Shown here: positions 1 through 8,720 of the stretch, one piece after another
Layout of the letters: each line of letters begins with the position of its first letter
How positions within the stretch are numbered: position 1 is the stretch's first letter
Source: Sphingobacterium sp.
Lineage (GTDB): Bacteria > Bacteroidota > Bacteroidia > Sphingobacteriales > Sphingobacteriaceae
Assembly (NCBI GenBank): GCA_029239355.1
Contig: JAQZAZ010000028.1
Location: 1-45,369, forward strand
Reading direction: 5' to 3'
Length of the DNA stretch: 45,369 nucleotides
The notes under the pieces: model-generated
Seen by the model: the letters and a program-made list of their open reading frames with translations, nothing else
What the model was told of the DNA's origin: nothing
The model's database searches: none
Position numbers and translations under genes: made by a program

Positions 1-234
1 TTAAAAGAAGTTAGCAACAGCATTGTTCTCAAGTTGCGCAGACAAAAGCTTGATAAAGGGCAGCCATTTTTAATAAGATCTAGCAAATTACCCAAAAATC
101 AAAGCTACATCGAATACCCAAATCATTTAGTTAAAATTGTGATTGTTTCTTCTGATAAACGATCTTTTGATGTAGTACAGGAATTTGATATTCGCCAATC
201 AAAAGACATCTTGAGAGAACTCAATATTTACTAA
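1..234 (+). CDS. C-terminal part of an unidentified small protein, partner of the Zeta-like gene
   Basis: The reading frame is open from the first base of the window, so the start lies upstream. A TTG at 34 could serve as a start but nothing favours it. The visible 77 residues are basic and end in a hydrophobic stretch followed by a short acidic helix-like tail. The stop codon overlaps the next start (TAATG, 232-236), so the two genes are translationally coupled. By analogy with two-gene toxin systems this could be the partner or antitoxin of the kinase-like gene downstream, but I do not recognise a family. The partner is broken, so any such system would now be inactive. Confidence 0.5.
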   Translation, partial: LKEVSNSIVLKLRRQKLDKGQPFLIRSSKLPKNQSYIEYPNHLVKIVIVSSDKRSFDVVQEFDIRQSKDILRELNIY

Positions 235-827
235 TGCCTGATCTTTACATTATAACGGGTTCTAACGGTGCTGGGAAATCTACATTAGGTGCAGTATCTT
301 CCAGAGCATATAAAGAGTAATAATATTATTTTTGATGGTGATTTACTCTATACGAAAGAACTATCTCGGATATCCCCAAAATTGTTCCTTCAGCAAAATA
401 CGCTCGAAAAGAGGCTTTGGATTATGTAGTACAGCAATTTGAAAAACAGACAAAACATGCATTAGAAAATCGTTTAGACTACATCTATGAAGGACATTTT
501 ACAAATGATGAAACTTGGGAAACACCCAAGCTATTCAAGGAGTCGGGTTATAGAATAAATTTATTATTTTTTGGTTTAGAAAATACCGAACTTTCTCAAT
601 TCCGTGTAACGGATAGAGTTACTGAAGGTGGACATTACGTAGATCCTCAAACATTGAAAAATAACTTTTTTGGAAATCTTGAGAAGTTAAACGATCACTT
701 TCACTTCATCGATGACTTAACGATTGTCGACACTTCAGATCTTAAACATAACATCTTATTGAAATTATCCAATGGTCAAATAGAGTATTCGGTAGAAAAA
801 GACGAATTGCCTGAATATCAGTCATGA
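234..827 (+). pseudogene. Zeta-toxin-like P-loop kinase, disrupted by two frameshifts
   Basis: The ATG at 234 overlaps the upstream stop. The N-terminus reads MPDLYIITGSNGAGKST, a Walker A motif at residues 9-16 as in Zeta toxins, which phosphorylate UDP-N-acetylglucosamine. The frame then slips by one near 290: the continuation YLPEHIKSNNIIFDGD lies in another frame. It slips back near 380, and the last 136 codons (417-827) are again in the original frame, with a family-like YEGHFT segment and a RVTEGGH motif. The total would be about 198 residues, normal for small Bacteroidota Zeta-like proteins. Two compensating indels leave an out-of-frame block of about 90 bases containing stops, so no functional protein is expected. 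Sequencing error at two sites is the alternative. Confidence 0.75.
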
Positions 828-862
828 CAATCTAATGTGCCGCTATAGCGCGGAACTGGAAG

Positions 863-1032
863 ATGAGCCCTCGGAAAAAAGGCTATTGTTATGTAGAGCC
901 CACTGGTTTTCAACAACCGAATGATTTTGAATATTGGATAAAAATCTACCTTGATTATAACCCAACCGCGATGGCTTCCAAGAAGAAATGAAAAATAAGT
1001 TTGTGTCAGTATACTTTTTCGATTTCAGGTAG
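863..1032 (+). pseudogene. Small unidentified gene relic with one frameshift
   Basis: An ATG at 863 opens a frame beginning MSPRKKGYCYVEPTGFQQP and continuing to a DYNP segment. The protein-like continuation RDGFQEEMKNKFVSVYFFDFR then appears in the next frame and stops at 1030-1032. The switch falls near 965. Together they would give a polar protein of about 55 residues. I do not recognise a family. It follows the broken Zeta-like gene on the same strand and may have belonged to the same cassette. Confidence 0.3.
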
Positions 1033-1111
1033 TAGTGAGCCTGAAAAGTTAGTCGGAAAGTTGGAGAACTTAGCTACTTTTAGGCAGTACAACCTACAAA
1101 TCTAAGAAACC

Positions 1112-1459
1112 TCACTTTGCTTTAATTTTACCTCTATGTTTTAGACCAAATTTAATTAAAGCATCGACAACTTCCTCCGTTTCTTTAGCATATGCGGTAA
1201 TCGCATAAGAAACGGTCACAGGTTTGGTGTCATTAACCGTTCTGCTAATCAGTAAATTATCTTCTAATTCGTGAAGTTCGTTGGATAGAACTTTTGGAGA
1301 TATTCCCTGAGCCATTTCTTGCAGATCTTTAAACCGCATTGTGCCGTGTTTCTGCAAATTGTGTAGGATACAAAATTTCCATTTACCAGTGAGCAATTCA
1401 ATACCATCTTTTAATGCCAATATAGTTTCTTTATCAATATCACGTTTTTTATTGCCCAT
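1112..1459 (-). CDS. HxlR-family winged-helix transcriptional regulator
   Basis: The 115-residue protein has the full HxlR layout: an ELLTGKWKFCILHNLQ segment near residue 20, a winged helix with RFKDLQEM and ISPKVLSNELHELE as the recognition region (about 42-68), and a beta wing with the PVTVSYAIT signature around 82. HxlR proteins are dimeric MarR-like regulators responding to redox stress or small electrophiles. The gene is divergent from the reductase at 1548, with 88 bases between the starts. That is the classic arrangement in which the regulator controls both itself and its neighbour. No Cys is present in the N-terminal position used by redox-sensing relatives, although C30 lies in the first helix. 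Confidence 0.9.
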   Translation of the reverse strand: MGNKKRDIDKETILALKDGIELLTGKWKFCILHNLQKHGTMRFKDLQEMAQGISPKVLSNELHELEDNLLISRTVNDTKPVTVSYAITAYAKETEEVVDALIKFGLKHRGKIKAK

Positions 1460-1513
1460 AAGATAGTTGCTTTCCTAAAGGTAATGAATAGTAAATATAT
1501 ATTGAATATCCGA

Positions 1514-1521
1514 TAGTTTTG
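1514..1521 (+). promoter_or_regulatory. Possible -7 box for the reductase gene
   Basis: TAGTTTTG fits the Bacteroidota -7 consensus TAnnTTTG and lies 26 bases before the ATG at 1548. I find no TTTG at the expected 19-21 bases upstream, so this is a weak call. Confidence 0.3.
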
Positions 1522-1547
1522 TTGAACAGAAATTTTAAAAAATCATT

Positions 1548-2057
1548 ATGAAAGTAACAGTAATCGCAAATATTTCGGCTAATGGAAGAATTTTGATATC
1601 CGATAACCCGCATCATAAACTGCCACCCGAAGCAATGGAATTTTATATAGAATCTGTAAGACAGGTTGGAAATGTAGTGATAGGATTGAAAACATTTGAA
1701 GATTTTCTAAATTTTCCAGATCAAGTAAAAGAACATTTTAATGGAATAGAAATCATCATATTGGCCGATAAGTCTTATACGGCTGATGGCTACAAGACTG
1801 TAATAAGTCCTGAAGAGGCAATTGAATATATGTCTGCAAAAGGGGAGCGTGAAATAGCCGTCGGAGGTGGAGCAGGTACTTTCAACGCTTTTTTTGACAA
1901 CGATTTGGTTACAGATATTTATTTTAACGTCAGCCCTATAATCACTGGAGCTGGAGCAATTTTAGCAAACAATGAGGAGTTAAGTTCAAAGTTCAAGTAC
2001 AAAGGTCAGAAGCTTAAAAACGGTTTTCTTAAATTGCATCTAACTAAAGAAGACTGA
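1548..2057 (+). CDS. Dihydrofolate reductase-like (RibD C-terminal domain) protein
   Basis: This 169-residue protein carries the RibD C-terminal / DHFR-like fold. It begins MKVTVIANISANGRILIS, has the VVIGLKTFEDF segment at about 45 where family members read GRxTY, and has the NADPH-binding glycine run VGGGAGTFNAFF near 105. Members reduce pterin or pyrimidine-like substrates with NAD(P)H, but most Bacteroidota copies beside HxlR regulators have no assigned substrate. It is much closer to this uncharacterised group than to the folA enzyme. Divergence from the HxlR gene suggests control by it. Confidence 0.85.
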   Translation: MKVTVIANISANGRILISDNPHHKLPPEAMEFYIESVRQVGNVVIGLKTFEDFLNFPDQVKEHFNGIEIIILADKSYTADGYKTVISPEEAIEYMSAKGEREIAVGGGAGTFNAFFDNDLVTDIYFNVSPIITGAGAILANNEELSSKFKYKGQKLKNGFLKLHLTKED

Positions 2058-2361
2058 ATAATAATAGACCAAAAATATCATTCAAAAATACTTGAATCCC
2101 TGTTTTCTTAAATTGAGGTAGCTTAATAGATATCATTATCTTGAATTTGCGCCAAAATAAAGAAGCTAATATTAGCTAAAGATAAAGGTAGTATTAACAA
2201 TATATGCTTAACAACAGCTTATTTTCGAGTTAACACTTTACAAATTTTATGAAATGCATTTATATGATTCTTTCAGCCGTATTTTCTTTATCGGATACCG
2301 CTTACCAATTTGCATTCCGGTAAAATGTAAATGTGCTTTAAACCACTTAGATCCGATGGTT
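2058..2361. other. Intergenic stretch with nothing recognisable
   Basis: About 300 AT-rich bases separate the ends of the convergent reductase and exporter genes. I saw no convincing open frame, no clear hairpin with a T tract and no IS terminus. Confidence 0.5.
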
Positions 2362-3783
2362 TTATTCTAATTTATGTAAGGATGCATTTTTAGATTTATA
2401 AGAATGAGGCAGTTTTGATAACATGCACCACACGATGACCAGAAAAAAAATACCCACCAACAACCCTACTTGTAGGGCAAAAAGATAATTGTTTTTGAAG
2501 TAATCGTGCTCTAAAATTGAAAAAAAAATTCCACCTATGATACTTATTCCTAATGCAGAAGCAGTCTGTTGAAATGTAGAAAATATTCCTGAAACAGCAC
2601 CTGCATCTTTTTCTTCAATATTATCTAAAACAACATTTAATAGAAATGGAAGAACTAAGCCGTTGCCTAAGCCATAAACTCCTATCAAGAGCATAGAAAT
2701 GAATGGATGGTCTTTGTGCGAAAAAAATATCATTTGTAAAATAAAGGATATTAAAATGATAGACAGACCCAATTGCAGAACACATTTACCATATCGAGGG
2801 AGGAGTTTACCCGCAAAGACAGATGAAATCATAAATAAAATAGCATGGGGAATAAAATACATACCGCAGGCTAAAGCTGATACGCCCAATCCATTTTGTA
2901 AATAAACAGCAACAATCAATAAATAAGCAGTGTGAAGCATAAAATGAAATAGTACAGCATACAAGCCTACTTTAAAATCTTTTAATTTGAATAAAGAAAT
3001 ATCAATTAAAGGGTCTTGTTTGCGTGCCAGTTTTCTCTGTTGAATAATTATAAAGCTAGCCAAAAATATGATGGACAAAAAAGTCAACGTATAGAACCAC
3101 CAAGGAAACCCATTCTCTCTGCCTTCAGTCAAAGCATAGATAATACAAGCCAATCCGATTGTTAAATACAAAGCTCCTGTGTAATCAAACCTCACTTTTT
3201 TCAATATTGGTGTCTCGGTCAGATAAAAATGTATTGCTAATAAAGAAAATATGCCAATAGGAAAATTAATGAAAAATATTAATCGCCACCCTTCGATTAC
3301 GAAATATGTCTCTGCTAAATATCCTCCTAAAACTTGTCCAATAATGGCAGCTATGCTTAATGTAATACCATACCACCCAATTGCAACAGCCCTTTCCTTA
3401 CTATCTGTGAACAAAACTTGAATTATTGAAATAGACTGAGTTACCATAAATGCGGAACTAACTCCTTGAAAAAAACGTGCAATATTTAATTGTGTCGCAT
3501 TTTGGCATAATCCGCAAATGCAAGATGTGATCGTAAATGCCAGCATTCCCCAAAAGAAAACTCTCTTTTTACCTAGGAAGTCGCCAGCTCGTCCGCCTGT
3601 TATTAAAAAACAGGCACTTCCCAACAAATATGAGGCTATAACTAATTGTATTTCACCATCAGAAGCGTGTAGATTTGTCTTGATGGTCGGAATTGCGATA
3701 TTGATAATAAAGATATCAATTACGTATAGTAAAGGTGCAGTAAGCACTACAAACAGTGCAAACCACTTGTTAACAGTTTTCAT
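2362..3783 (-). CDS. MFS drug exporter, DHA2 (EmrB/QacA-like) family
   Basis: At 473 residues with about 14 hydrophobic segments this fits the DHA2 proton antiporters. TM1 carries the motif YVIDIFIINIAIPTI (about 20-34), the D1-type signature in which the Asp is needed for proton coupling. The loop after TM2 has motif A as GRAGDFLGKKRVFF (about 64-77). TM5 has a motif C-like run GQVLGGYLAE near 153. The protein should sit in the inner membrane and export hydrophobic compounds. It starts 39 bases after the ada-like stop on the same strand, so the two are probably cotranscribed, which hints at export of an alkylating or toxic agent. The substrate cannot be read from sequence. Confidence 0.9.
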   Translation of the reverse strand: MKTVNKWFALFVVLTAPLLYVIDIFIINIAIPTIKTNLHASDGEIQLVIASYLLGSACFLITGGRAGDFLGKKRVFFWGMLAFTITSCICGLCQNATQLNIARFFQGVSSAFMVTQSISIIQVLFTDSKERAVAIGWYGITLSIAAIIGQVLGGYLAETYFVIEGWRLIFFINFPIGIFSLLAIHFYLTETPILKKVRFDYTGALYLTIGLACIIYALTEGRENGFPWWFYTLTFLSIIFLASFIIIQQRKLARKQDPLIDISLFKLKDFKVGLYAVLFHFMLHTAYLLIVAVYLQNGLGVSALACGMYFIPHAILFMISSVFAGKLLPRYGKCVLQLGLSIILISFILQMIFFSHKDHPFISMLLIGVYGLGNGLVLPFLLNVVLDNIEEKDAGAVSGIFSTFQQTASALGISIIGGIFFSILEHDYFKNNYLFALQVGLLVGIFFLVIVWCMLSKLPHSYKSKNASLHKLE

Positions 3784-3822
3784 AAGAATAAAAGATTAGG
3801 ATTGTAAATTGATGGAGAGTGT

Positions 3823-4863
3823 CTAGGATTTTCTGCTTTCCAATTCCAAAAGCCATTTTTTACGCCAAACACCACCTCCATATCCTGTCAGACTTCCATC
3901 TGTTCCAACGACACGATGACAGGGTATTATGATCGAAATTTTATTCAATCCGTTAGCGTTTGCCACTGCCCGGACAGCATCTGTGCTGCCTATAGCAATT
4001 GCCTGTTGCTTGTAGGTTCTAGTTTCGCCATAGGGAATATCTTTAAGCGCTTCCCATACCCTATTTTGGAAGTCCGTTCCAGGGCTATATAGAGGTACTG
4101 TAAATTCTTGACGATTTCCTTCAAAGTATTCTTTAAGTTCCTTTTCCAATAAATTAAAATGGGGATTGCCCCCTTGCACAATCGTTGCGTTCAATGTTTT
4201 TGCTAAATTTTTAAACTCTGTTTCCAACATTTTCCGATCTGTAAACTCGAGTAGACATATCCCTTGAGTTACAGCACAGGCATACATTGTACCTAGGGGA
4301 GTTTCTATCCTTTTTAGATCAATTATATTTTGTTGCTTGCTATTTTTAGGAGAAACTCCAAAAATATGCTTAAAAGAATCCCCAAAACCACTAAGTGATT
4401 CGTATCCTGAGTTAAAAGCGACGTCTGTTACAGATTCACCGTTTTGGATCTTTTTAAACGCTGAATTTATCCGATACATTCGCTGATAGGCATGAAATGT
4501 CATACCGTGATTTTTTAAAAACCATCGTCTCAACTGATGGGGCTCGACACCACGCTGTCGCAAATCGTAGTCTTTAAATTTTAAGCTTGGATCTGCGGAT
4601 AATTCGGAGATAATCTTTTTGATATAGGAAGGCGTCTCGCTCAACATTTCAAGTGGATGACATACCTTACATGCCCGGTAGCCGCGAAGGATACATTCCT
4701 TAGTCGACTTAAAGAATTCGATATTGTCAGGTTTCGGTTTTCTTGCCGTACAAGATGGCCGACAAAAAATACCCGTTGTCCTCACGGCAGTAAAAAATAC
4801 ACCTTCGTACTTGATATCTCTATCTAGTATTGCCTGATACATTTGCTCAAAACTTAATTCCAT
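3823..4863 (-). CDS. ada: Ada: bifunctional alkylation sensor-regulator and O6-methylguanine-DNA methyltransferase
   Basis: All three Ada modules are present in 346 residues. The N-terminal zinc domain has C34, C38, C65 and C68, matching the four zinc ligands of E. coli Ada; C34 corresponds to the methylphosphotriester acceptor. An AraC-type DNA-binding region follows (about 75-175), with YRINSAFKKIQNGESVTDVA and GFGDSFKHIFGVSP in its two helix-turn-helix units. The C-terminal methyltransferase has the active-site PCHRVVG with acceptor C315, preceded by RAVANANG and followed by the GYGGGVWRKKWLL loop. On methylation of C34, Ada-type proteins activate their own and repair genes. The exporter gene follows by 39 bases. 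A divergent relic of another ada gene lies at 22900-23010. Confidence 0.95.
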   Translation of the reverse strand: MELSFEQMYQAILDRDIKYEGVFFTAVRTTGIFCRPSCTARKPKPDNIEFFKSTKECILRGYRACKVCHPLEMLSETPSYIKKIISELSADPSLKFKDYDLRQRGVEPHQLRRWFLKNHGMTFHAYQRMYRINSAFKKIQNGESVTDVAFNSGYESLSGFGDSFKHIFGVSPKNSKQQNIIDLKRIETPLGTMYACAVTQGICLLEFTDRKMLETEFKNLAKTLNATIVQGGNPHFNLLEKELKEYFEGNRQEFTVPLYSPGTDFQNRVWEALKDIPYGETRTYKQQAIAIGSTDAVRAVANANGLNKISIIIPCHRVVGTDGSLTGYGGGVWRKKWLLELESRKS

Positions 4864-5080
4864 AATACAATTACCTATGATTATGGAACAAATTTACCAG
4901 TGTTAAAATCCATCTACAACCGAAAAATTAACAAGTATTTTTTCCAGCTAAAGAATCCGTCGATATAGCTGAATTGGGGTTTTCAAGCAACGTGCGGTGT
5001 AATCTCCCCTAAAAATAGCTACGATTAATAATGTAGTTTTATAACAGAGTATTTGGTTATACTAAAATCATATTCCATAT

Positions 5081-5844
5081 GGGGAGTGTGTTGATACACT
5101 TAAAATTTCACCAATATTAATAGCCTCGCTTTTCGCCATAAGGCCAATTCATGTCGAACCTGTAGTTTTATCGCATTCCGTTATCTATTTTTACATTAGT
5201 TTTTCAAATTATACACACCCGATTATAATTCTGGACTCCATGCATATTTAAAGTTCGTCAGAATGGAACTGTTGAATCAGCGGTTTATCTATAACATACT
5301 GGGAGTCGGTATGGACGGTAGAAAAGATCTGATCGGCCTTTATAGTTCAGAAAATGAGGGGGCCAAGTTCTGGCTTTCGGTGCTTACCGACCTTAAACAG
5401 CGTGGTATCGAAGACATTATTATTGCTTGTATAGATGGACTAAAAGGGTTTTCAGGGGCCATAGAAATTATTTTTTCCAAAGACAAAGATCCAACTGTGT
5501 ATTGTTCAGCAGATCAGAACAAGTATGCGTTATGTAACCGAAAAAGATAAGAAGGTAGTAATGGAGGATCGGGTTCGCAAGATTGTATACACCACAAATC
5601 GAAGGAATGCACCGTCAGATACGAAAAATCATTAAACCGAGCGAAGCGAGCTCATGAATGCCTTAAGAATAAACTCTAATGAATAGTCCAAGGGAGCTTT
5701 CAGCTCAGAACAGAAAATGGACGATGCCAATGCATAACTGGGGCTTGACCATATCCCAACTTTATATTAGATTTGGGGATAGGCTCAAACTGGAAAGAGC
5801 TTTTTAAGGTTTAATCCTATGACACAGTTTGAGTTACACTCCCC
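5081..5844 (+). mobile_element. Decayed IS256-family (mutator-type) insertion sequence
   Basis: The ends are marked by a 9-base inverted repeat, GGGGAGTGT at 5081-5089 and its complement ACACTCCCC at 5836-5844. Inside is transposase sequence of the IS256 family in broken frames. I see no target-site duplication in the flanks, and the 764-base length is roughly half that of an intact member. It is therefore an old copy with an internal deletion. Confidence 0.7.
5228..5806 (+). pseudogene. IS256-family transposase remnant
   Basis: A 95-codon open block (5263-5550) carries the IS256 core YNILGVGMDGRKDLIGLY, then SENEGAKFWLSVLTDLKQRG and the DGLKGF segment holding one of the DDE acidic residues. 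Just upstream, LDSMH and KVRQNG appear in other frames, and downstream so do QIRTSMRYVTEKDKKVVMED, RKIVYTTN, IEGMHRQIRKIIK and the C-terminal NWGLTISQLYIRFGDRLKL. The stretch between VVMED and RKIVYTTN is far shorter than in intact enzymes, so the middle, with the catalytic Glu, has been deleted. Several frameshifts make it inactive. Confidence 0.85.
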
Positions 5845-5862
5845 TACCTTCACTAGACGGTG

Positions 5863-6849
5863 CTAGAGCTTTTCGACCTCTTCGACAGAAAGTCCTGTGC
5901 CTTTCGCAATATCAGCTATAGGTAGTCCCATTTCCTTAAATGCTTTAGCAGTCTCAATAGCTTTTTTGCGCTCCCCTTCTGCTAAACCCTCTGCCAAACC
6001 TTCTGCTTTACCTTCCGCTTTACCTTCCGCTAGACCTTTGGCATGACCTAAAGCTTCTCCGGATTTCTTGGCCGAATTAAAAACGCTCTCAGCATCGCGC
6101 TTATGTTTTAAACTTGCTTCGTATGACATTAGTTCCTCCTCTGTTAATTTACCTATCTCTCCTATCTCAAAGATAAGACCAAATATTCTTTTATCCAAAA
6201 ATGATGGCAATCTATCCATGGTACTCAAGTGTTTAAGTAAGTACAACCACTGATCCATAACTGTCTTTAGTTCTTCTGGCTGTTTATTAAACTAGGGAAG
6301 CGAAATCATCTTATATCCCAATTTATCATAGAATATTTCTTTGGTCAATTTGTCACAGAGCGCGACATCATAAAAATAAGGACGCTCTGTCATAAGGGAT
6401 ATATTAGAACTTCCATTTCCATCCATGTTAAACTCCAGAATACCAATAAAGTAAACCTCTGGTAGGTAATAATCATTCCCTTTCTTACCTCGCGTTAATT
6501 GCTTATTGATCAGACGCGAGGTATAATACACCGCCCGGTCTTTAAAAAACTCTTGGAAAAGCTGCTGCATCTCGATGATGAAAACCTCGCCATCGCGACC
6601 TATACAATGCAAATCAAATACGACACGACGCATTTCTTCATAATCGCCATCGTGCTCTACAGGCTTGTATCTCAGATCGGAAATTATCTTCTCTCCCTGA
6701 AAAAGACTATTGAGAAATTCAATTAGTAAGACTTTGTTGTCTTCTCTACCGAAGTAAAATTTCCAACCGAAATCGGTACGCGGATCTACGTACTTACCAA
6801 GGTGTTTTTTTGATCTAGCCAGAATTTTTGTCAATTGGTTATCAGTCAA
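5863..6849 (-). pseudogene. Rpn-family PD-(D/E)XK nuclease/putative transposase, interrupted by one in-frame amber codon
   Basis: The first 185 codons (6849-6295) hold the nuclease domain: DPRTDFGWKFYFG near 22, then the catalytic segment VVFDLHC...FIIEMQ (about 75-95), and YYTSRLINKQL. A TAG at 6292-6294 follows LGYKMISLP. After it the same frame stays open through FNKQPEELKT and MDQWLYLLKHLSTMDRLPSF to the usual C-terminus of (L/K)AEG repeats and a helix-turn-helix-like end IADIAKGTGLSVEEVEKL. Family members commonly read ELPKF here, so AAG to TAG is a likely single change. Rpn proteins are DNA endonucleases that promote RecA-independent recombination. Without readthrough the product lacks its C-terminal third; the tail could restart at the ATG at 6258. 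Confidence 0.8.
5950..6050 (-). repeat. Short tandem coding repeat in the Rpn C-terminus
   Basis: Near-identical 12-base units encode alternating LAEG and KAEG tetrapeptides (about six units, centred on 5980-6045). Such coding repeats are usual in this family and are prone to copy-number change by slippage. Confidence 0.6.
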
Positions 6850-6948
6850 ATATATTACTATAAATAGAAAAGCTAAAATAATTAGTAAAATAAAAATTGG
6901 GGGAAATCAATAATTGGGTTTCATGTGTGCAACAAATAACTAGAAAGA

Positions 6949-7815
6949 TTATTCATAATATTCGATTTTTCTTTTTATTAAAAGTCCACCTTCAAATTCG
7001 TCCTTAGGTTTTCTTTTAATCATTTGTTTTTGTTCAATCCAATTTCCGTAATTATCGTATACATATGAATAGTAGGATATTTCAATTGTTGTCCTTTTTT
7101 CGGATTTGTTTTTTTCTTCTTCTAAATCACCGTGTGAATTGTATTTATAACTTACTGCTTCTTTAAAATAAGAAGATTCCAACGCTATGGGCTTGTTTAA
7201 ATTATCATACTTTATATTAACTATCCCTGAAATATTGCCATCAAAATTTTCAGTCTTTTCTTGAATCAAATTTTTATCTGGATCAAATATTTTAGTAAGA
7301 ATAGAAGCTAACAAAAACTCCTTTTTTGTCTCGTCATATTCGTAGCGTTTTTGTGTTTCACTATTTCCATTATAAAAATAATCCGTATACGCACTCAGTT
7401 GGTTCAGATCTAACTGATTGTCCTTATACTGGTTTTCAATTTTCTTGGTCAATTGCATTTGCTCATTATAAGAGAACAAAATCTCCTCATATTTATCACC
7501 TGTAATGGAACCAATTCGTTCTATTTTGTAGAGTTTTCCTTTTTCATAGAAATATGTTTCATTTAAATTGCGGCTAGTTTTACCCTTAGTTTTATCAAAT
7601 TCTTGAATATATATTTTCGAAATGCTACCATCTACATTATATTCTTTATATTGATCCAGACCTTGCTTGTCTACTCTGTTAATAGGTCGTCCATCTATTC
7701 CATGGTAGGTTATTTCTTCTGTTTTTATCTGGCGTTTAGTTTTCGGTGTGTTTTGTCCAAAAGCAAAAGTGCACAGTAAAAACATTGATGTAAAGACCGT
7801 TATTTTTTTTCTCAT
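6949..7815 (-). CDS. Secreted protein with YD-like beta repeats, unknown function
   Basis: The open frame extends to 7875, but the best start is the ATG at 7813-7815, which gives a clear signal peptide MRKKITVFTSMFLLCTFAFG with cleavage before QN. The mature protein, about 267 residues, is rich in Tyr, Asp, Asn, Lys and Glu and repeats loose motifs such as YDNLNKP, YNSHGDL and YDNYGNWIEQ. These resemble the YD/RHS-type beta-strand repeats common in exported Bacteroidota proteins. It lacks an RHS core and is too short for a toxin carrier. It is probably periplasmic or surface exposed. No neighbour suggests a function. Confidence 0.7.
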   Translation of the reverse strand: MRKKITVFTSMFLLCTFAFGQNTPKTKRQIKTEEITYHGIDGRPINRVDKQGLDQYKEYNVDGSISKIYIQEFDKTKGKTSRNLNETYFYEKGKLYKIERIGSITGDKYEEILFSYNEQMQLTKKIENQYKDNQLDLNQLSAYTDYFYNGNSETQKRYEYDETKKEFLLASILTKIFDPDKNLIQEKTENFDGNISGIVNIKYDNLNKPIALESSYFKEAVSYKYNSHGDLEEEKNKSEKRTTIEISYYSYVYDNYGNWIEQKQMIKRKPKDEFEGGLLIKRKIEYYE

Positions 7816-7875
7816 ATAGTATTTTTTATGACGTCGGCCAATATGTATACTCACTGAAGCTACACCAGCGTTCAA

Positions 7876-8720
7876 TTAACCATTTTTAAAATAGCACTGC
7901 TCAGTTCTTGTACTGCCGAGTTCTTGACTCATCCTATTTATGTAAATATACGGCCGGTCTTTTTGGTATGAAAGACTGTTTTATAATTCGTTTATCGGTA
8001 TTTATTATCCGCTATCATTTTTCAGTTATCTGTGAACAAAGGCTGTTGAAGCTTTACTATCCAATCTTGCTACCGTGGATAGTCCTTTGTAACCAGAGCT
8101 GTCTGAACCCTAAATGCTTCATAGGTGTGGCTTTTACAAAAGTGATATTTTCAGTCTTATTGAAGCTTGCTAGTATCAAAACTTCCAGTGATTTTAAAAT
8201 GAAATATCAAAAATATCTTGATTTTCTATAGTGTTAAACCATTGACAAGGAAATATTGCTTACCATTGAGTGGGACAGTTTCTTCTTTCTCATTGCAACA
8301 GATCGTAAAAACATGGATTAGCTTATCGCTGGCAACTTGTTTGAGAGTTTGCTGTGTAATGACAAGATAGAACATTATTGGGAATACACAGTTGAGCCAT
8401 AAAATAACGATTGTAGCTCCAAAACAAATTCGGTATAATATAGTACGACATTCATATATGAAAACAGAAACTCAGTTCTATCTGACTCATTCATTTTGGT
8501 TTTCCAGTCATCAATGATTCGAATTGTTTGATCACTATGTCACAGAAACTACTTGCAAAAGGGGCAGCATACTCCAGCGTAATGAACTGAAAAATGAATT
8601 TAGGGGGTCAACATGAGCCAGTATGGCGGTCGAATATAAGCTTTAAATGCACTTGACCTCCCTAAAACTAATTCAATTTTGAAGGGTCAGTATGCCCCAA
8701 TATATCCAGATTGAAAGAAT
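7876..8720. other. 845-base intergenic region, possible IS-end remnants
   Basis: I could not support a gene here; a 107-codon plus-strand frame at 7908-8231 has no family features. Near the right side are two related direct motifs, GGGGGTCAACATGAGCCA near 8605 and GGGTCAGTATGCCCC near 8684. Their form resembles the multiple terminal repeats of IS21-like elements, but no istA/istB-like sequence accompanies them. Confidence 0.35.

Noticed and set aside
5950..6050. Tandem repeat considered as a CRISPR-like array
   Set aside because: Units are 12 bases, contiguous and in frame, encoding AEG repeats; there are no spacers.
7908..8231. 107-codon plus-strand frame
   Set aside because: Cys-rich and hydrophobic composition without any family motif, no promoter or ribosome site, and surrounding sequence looks non-coding.
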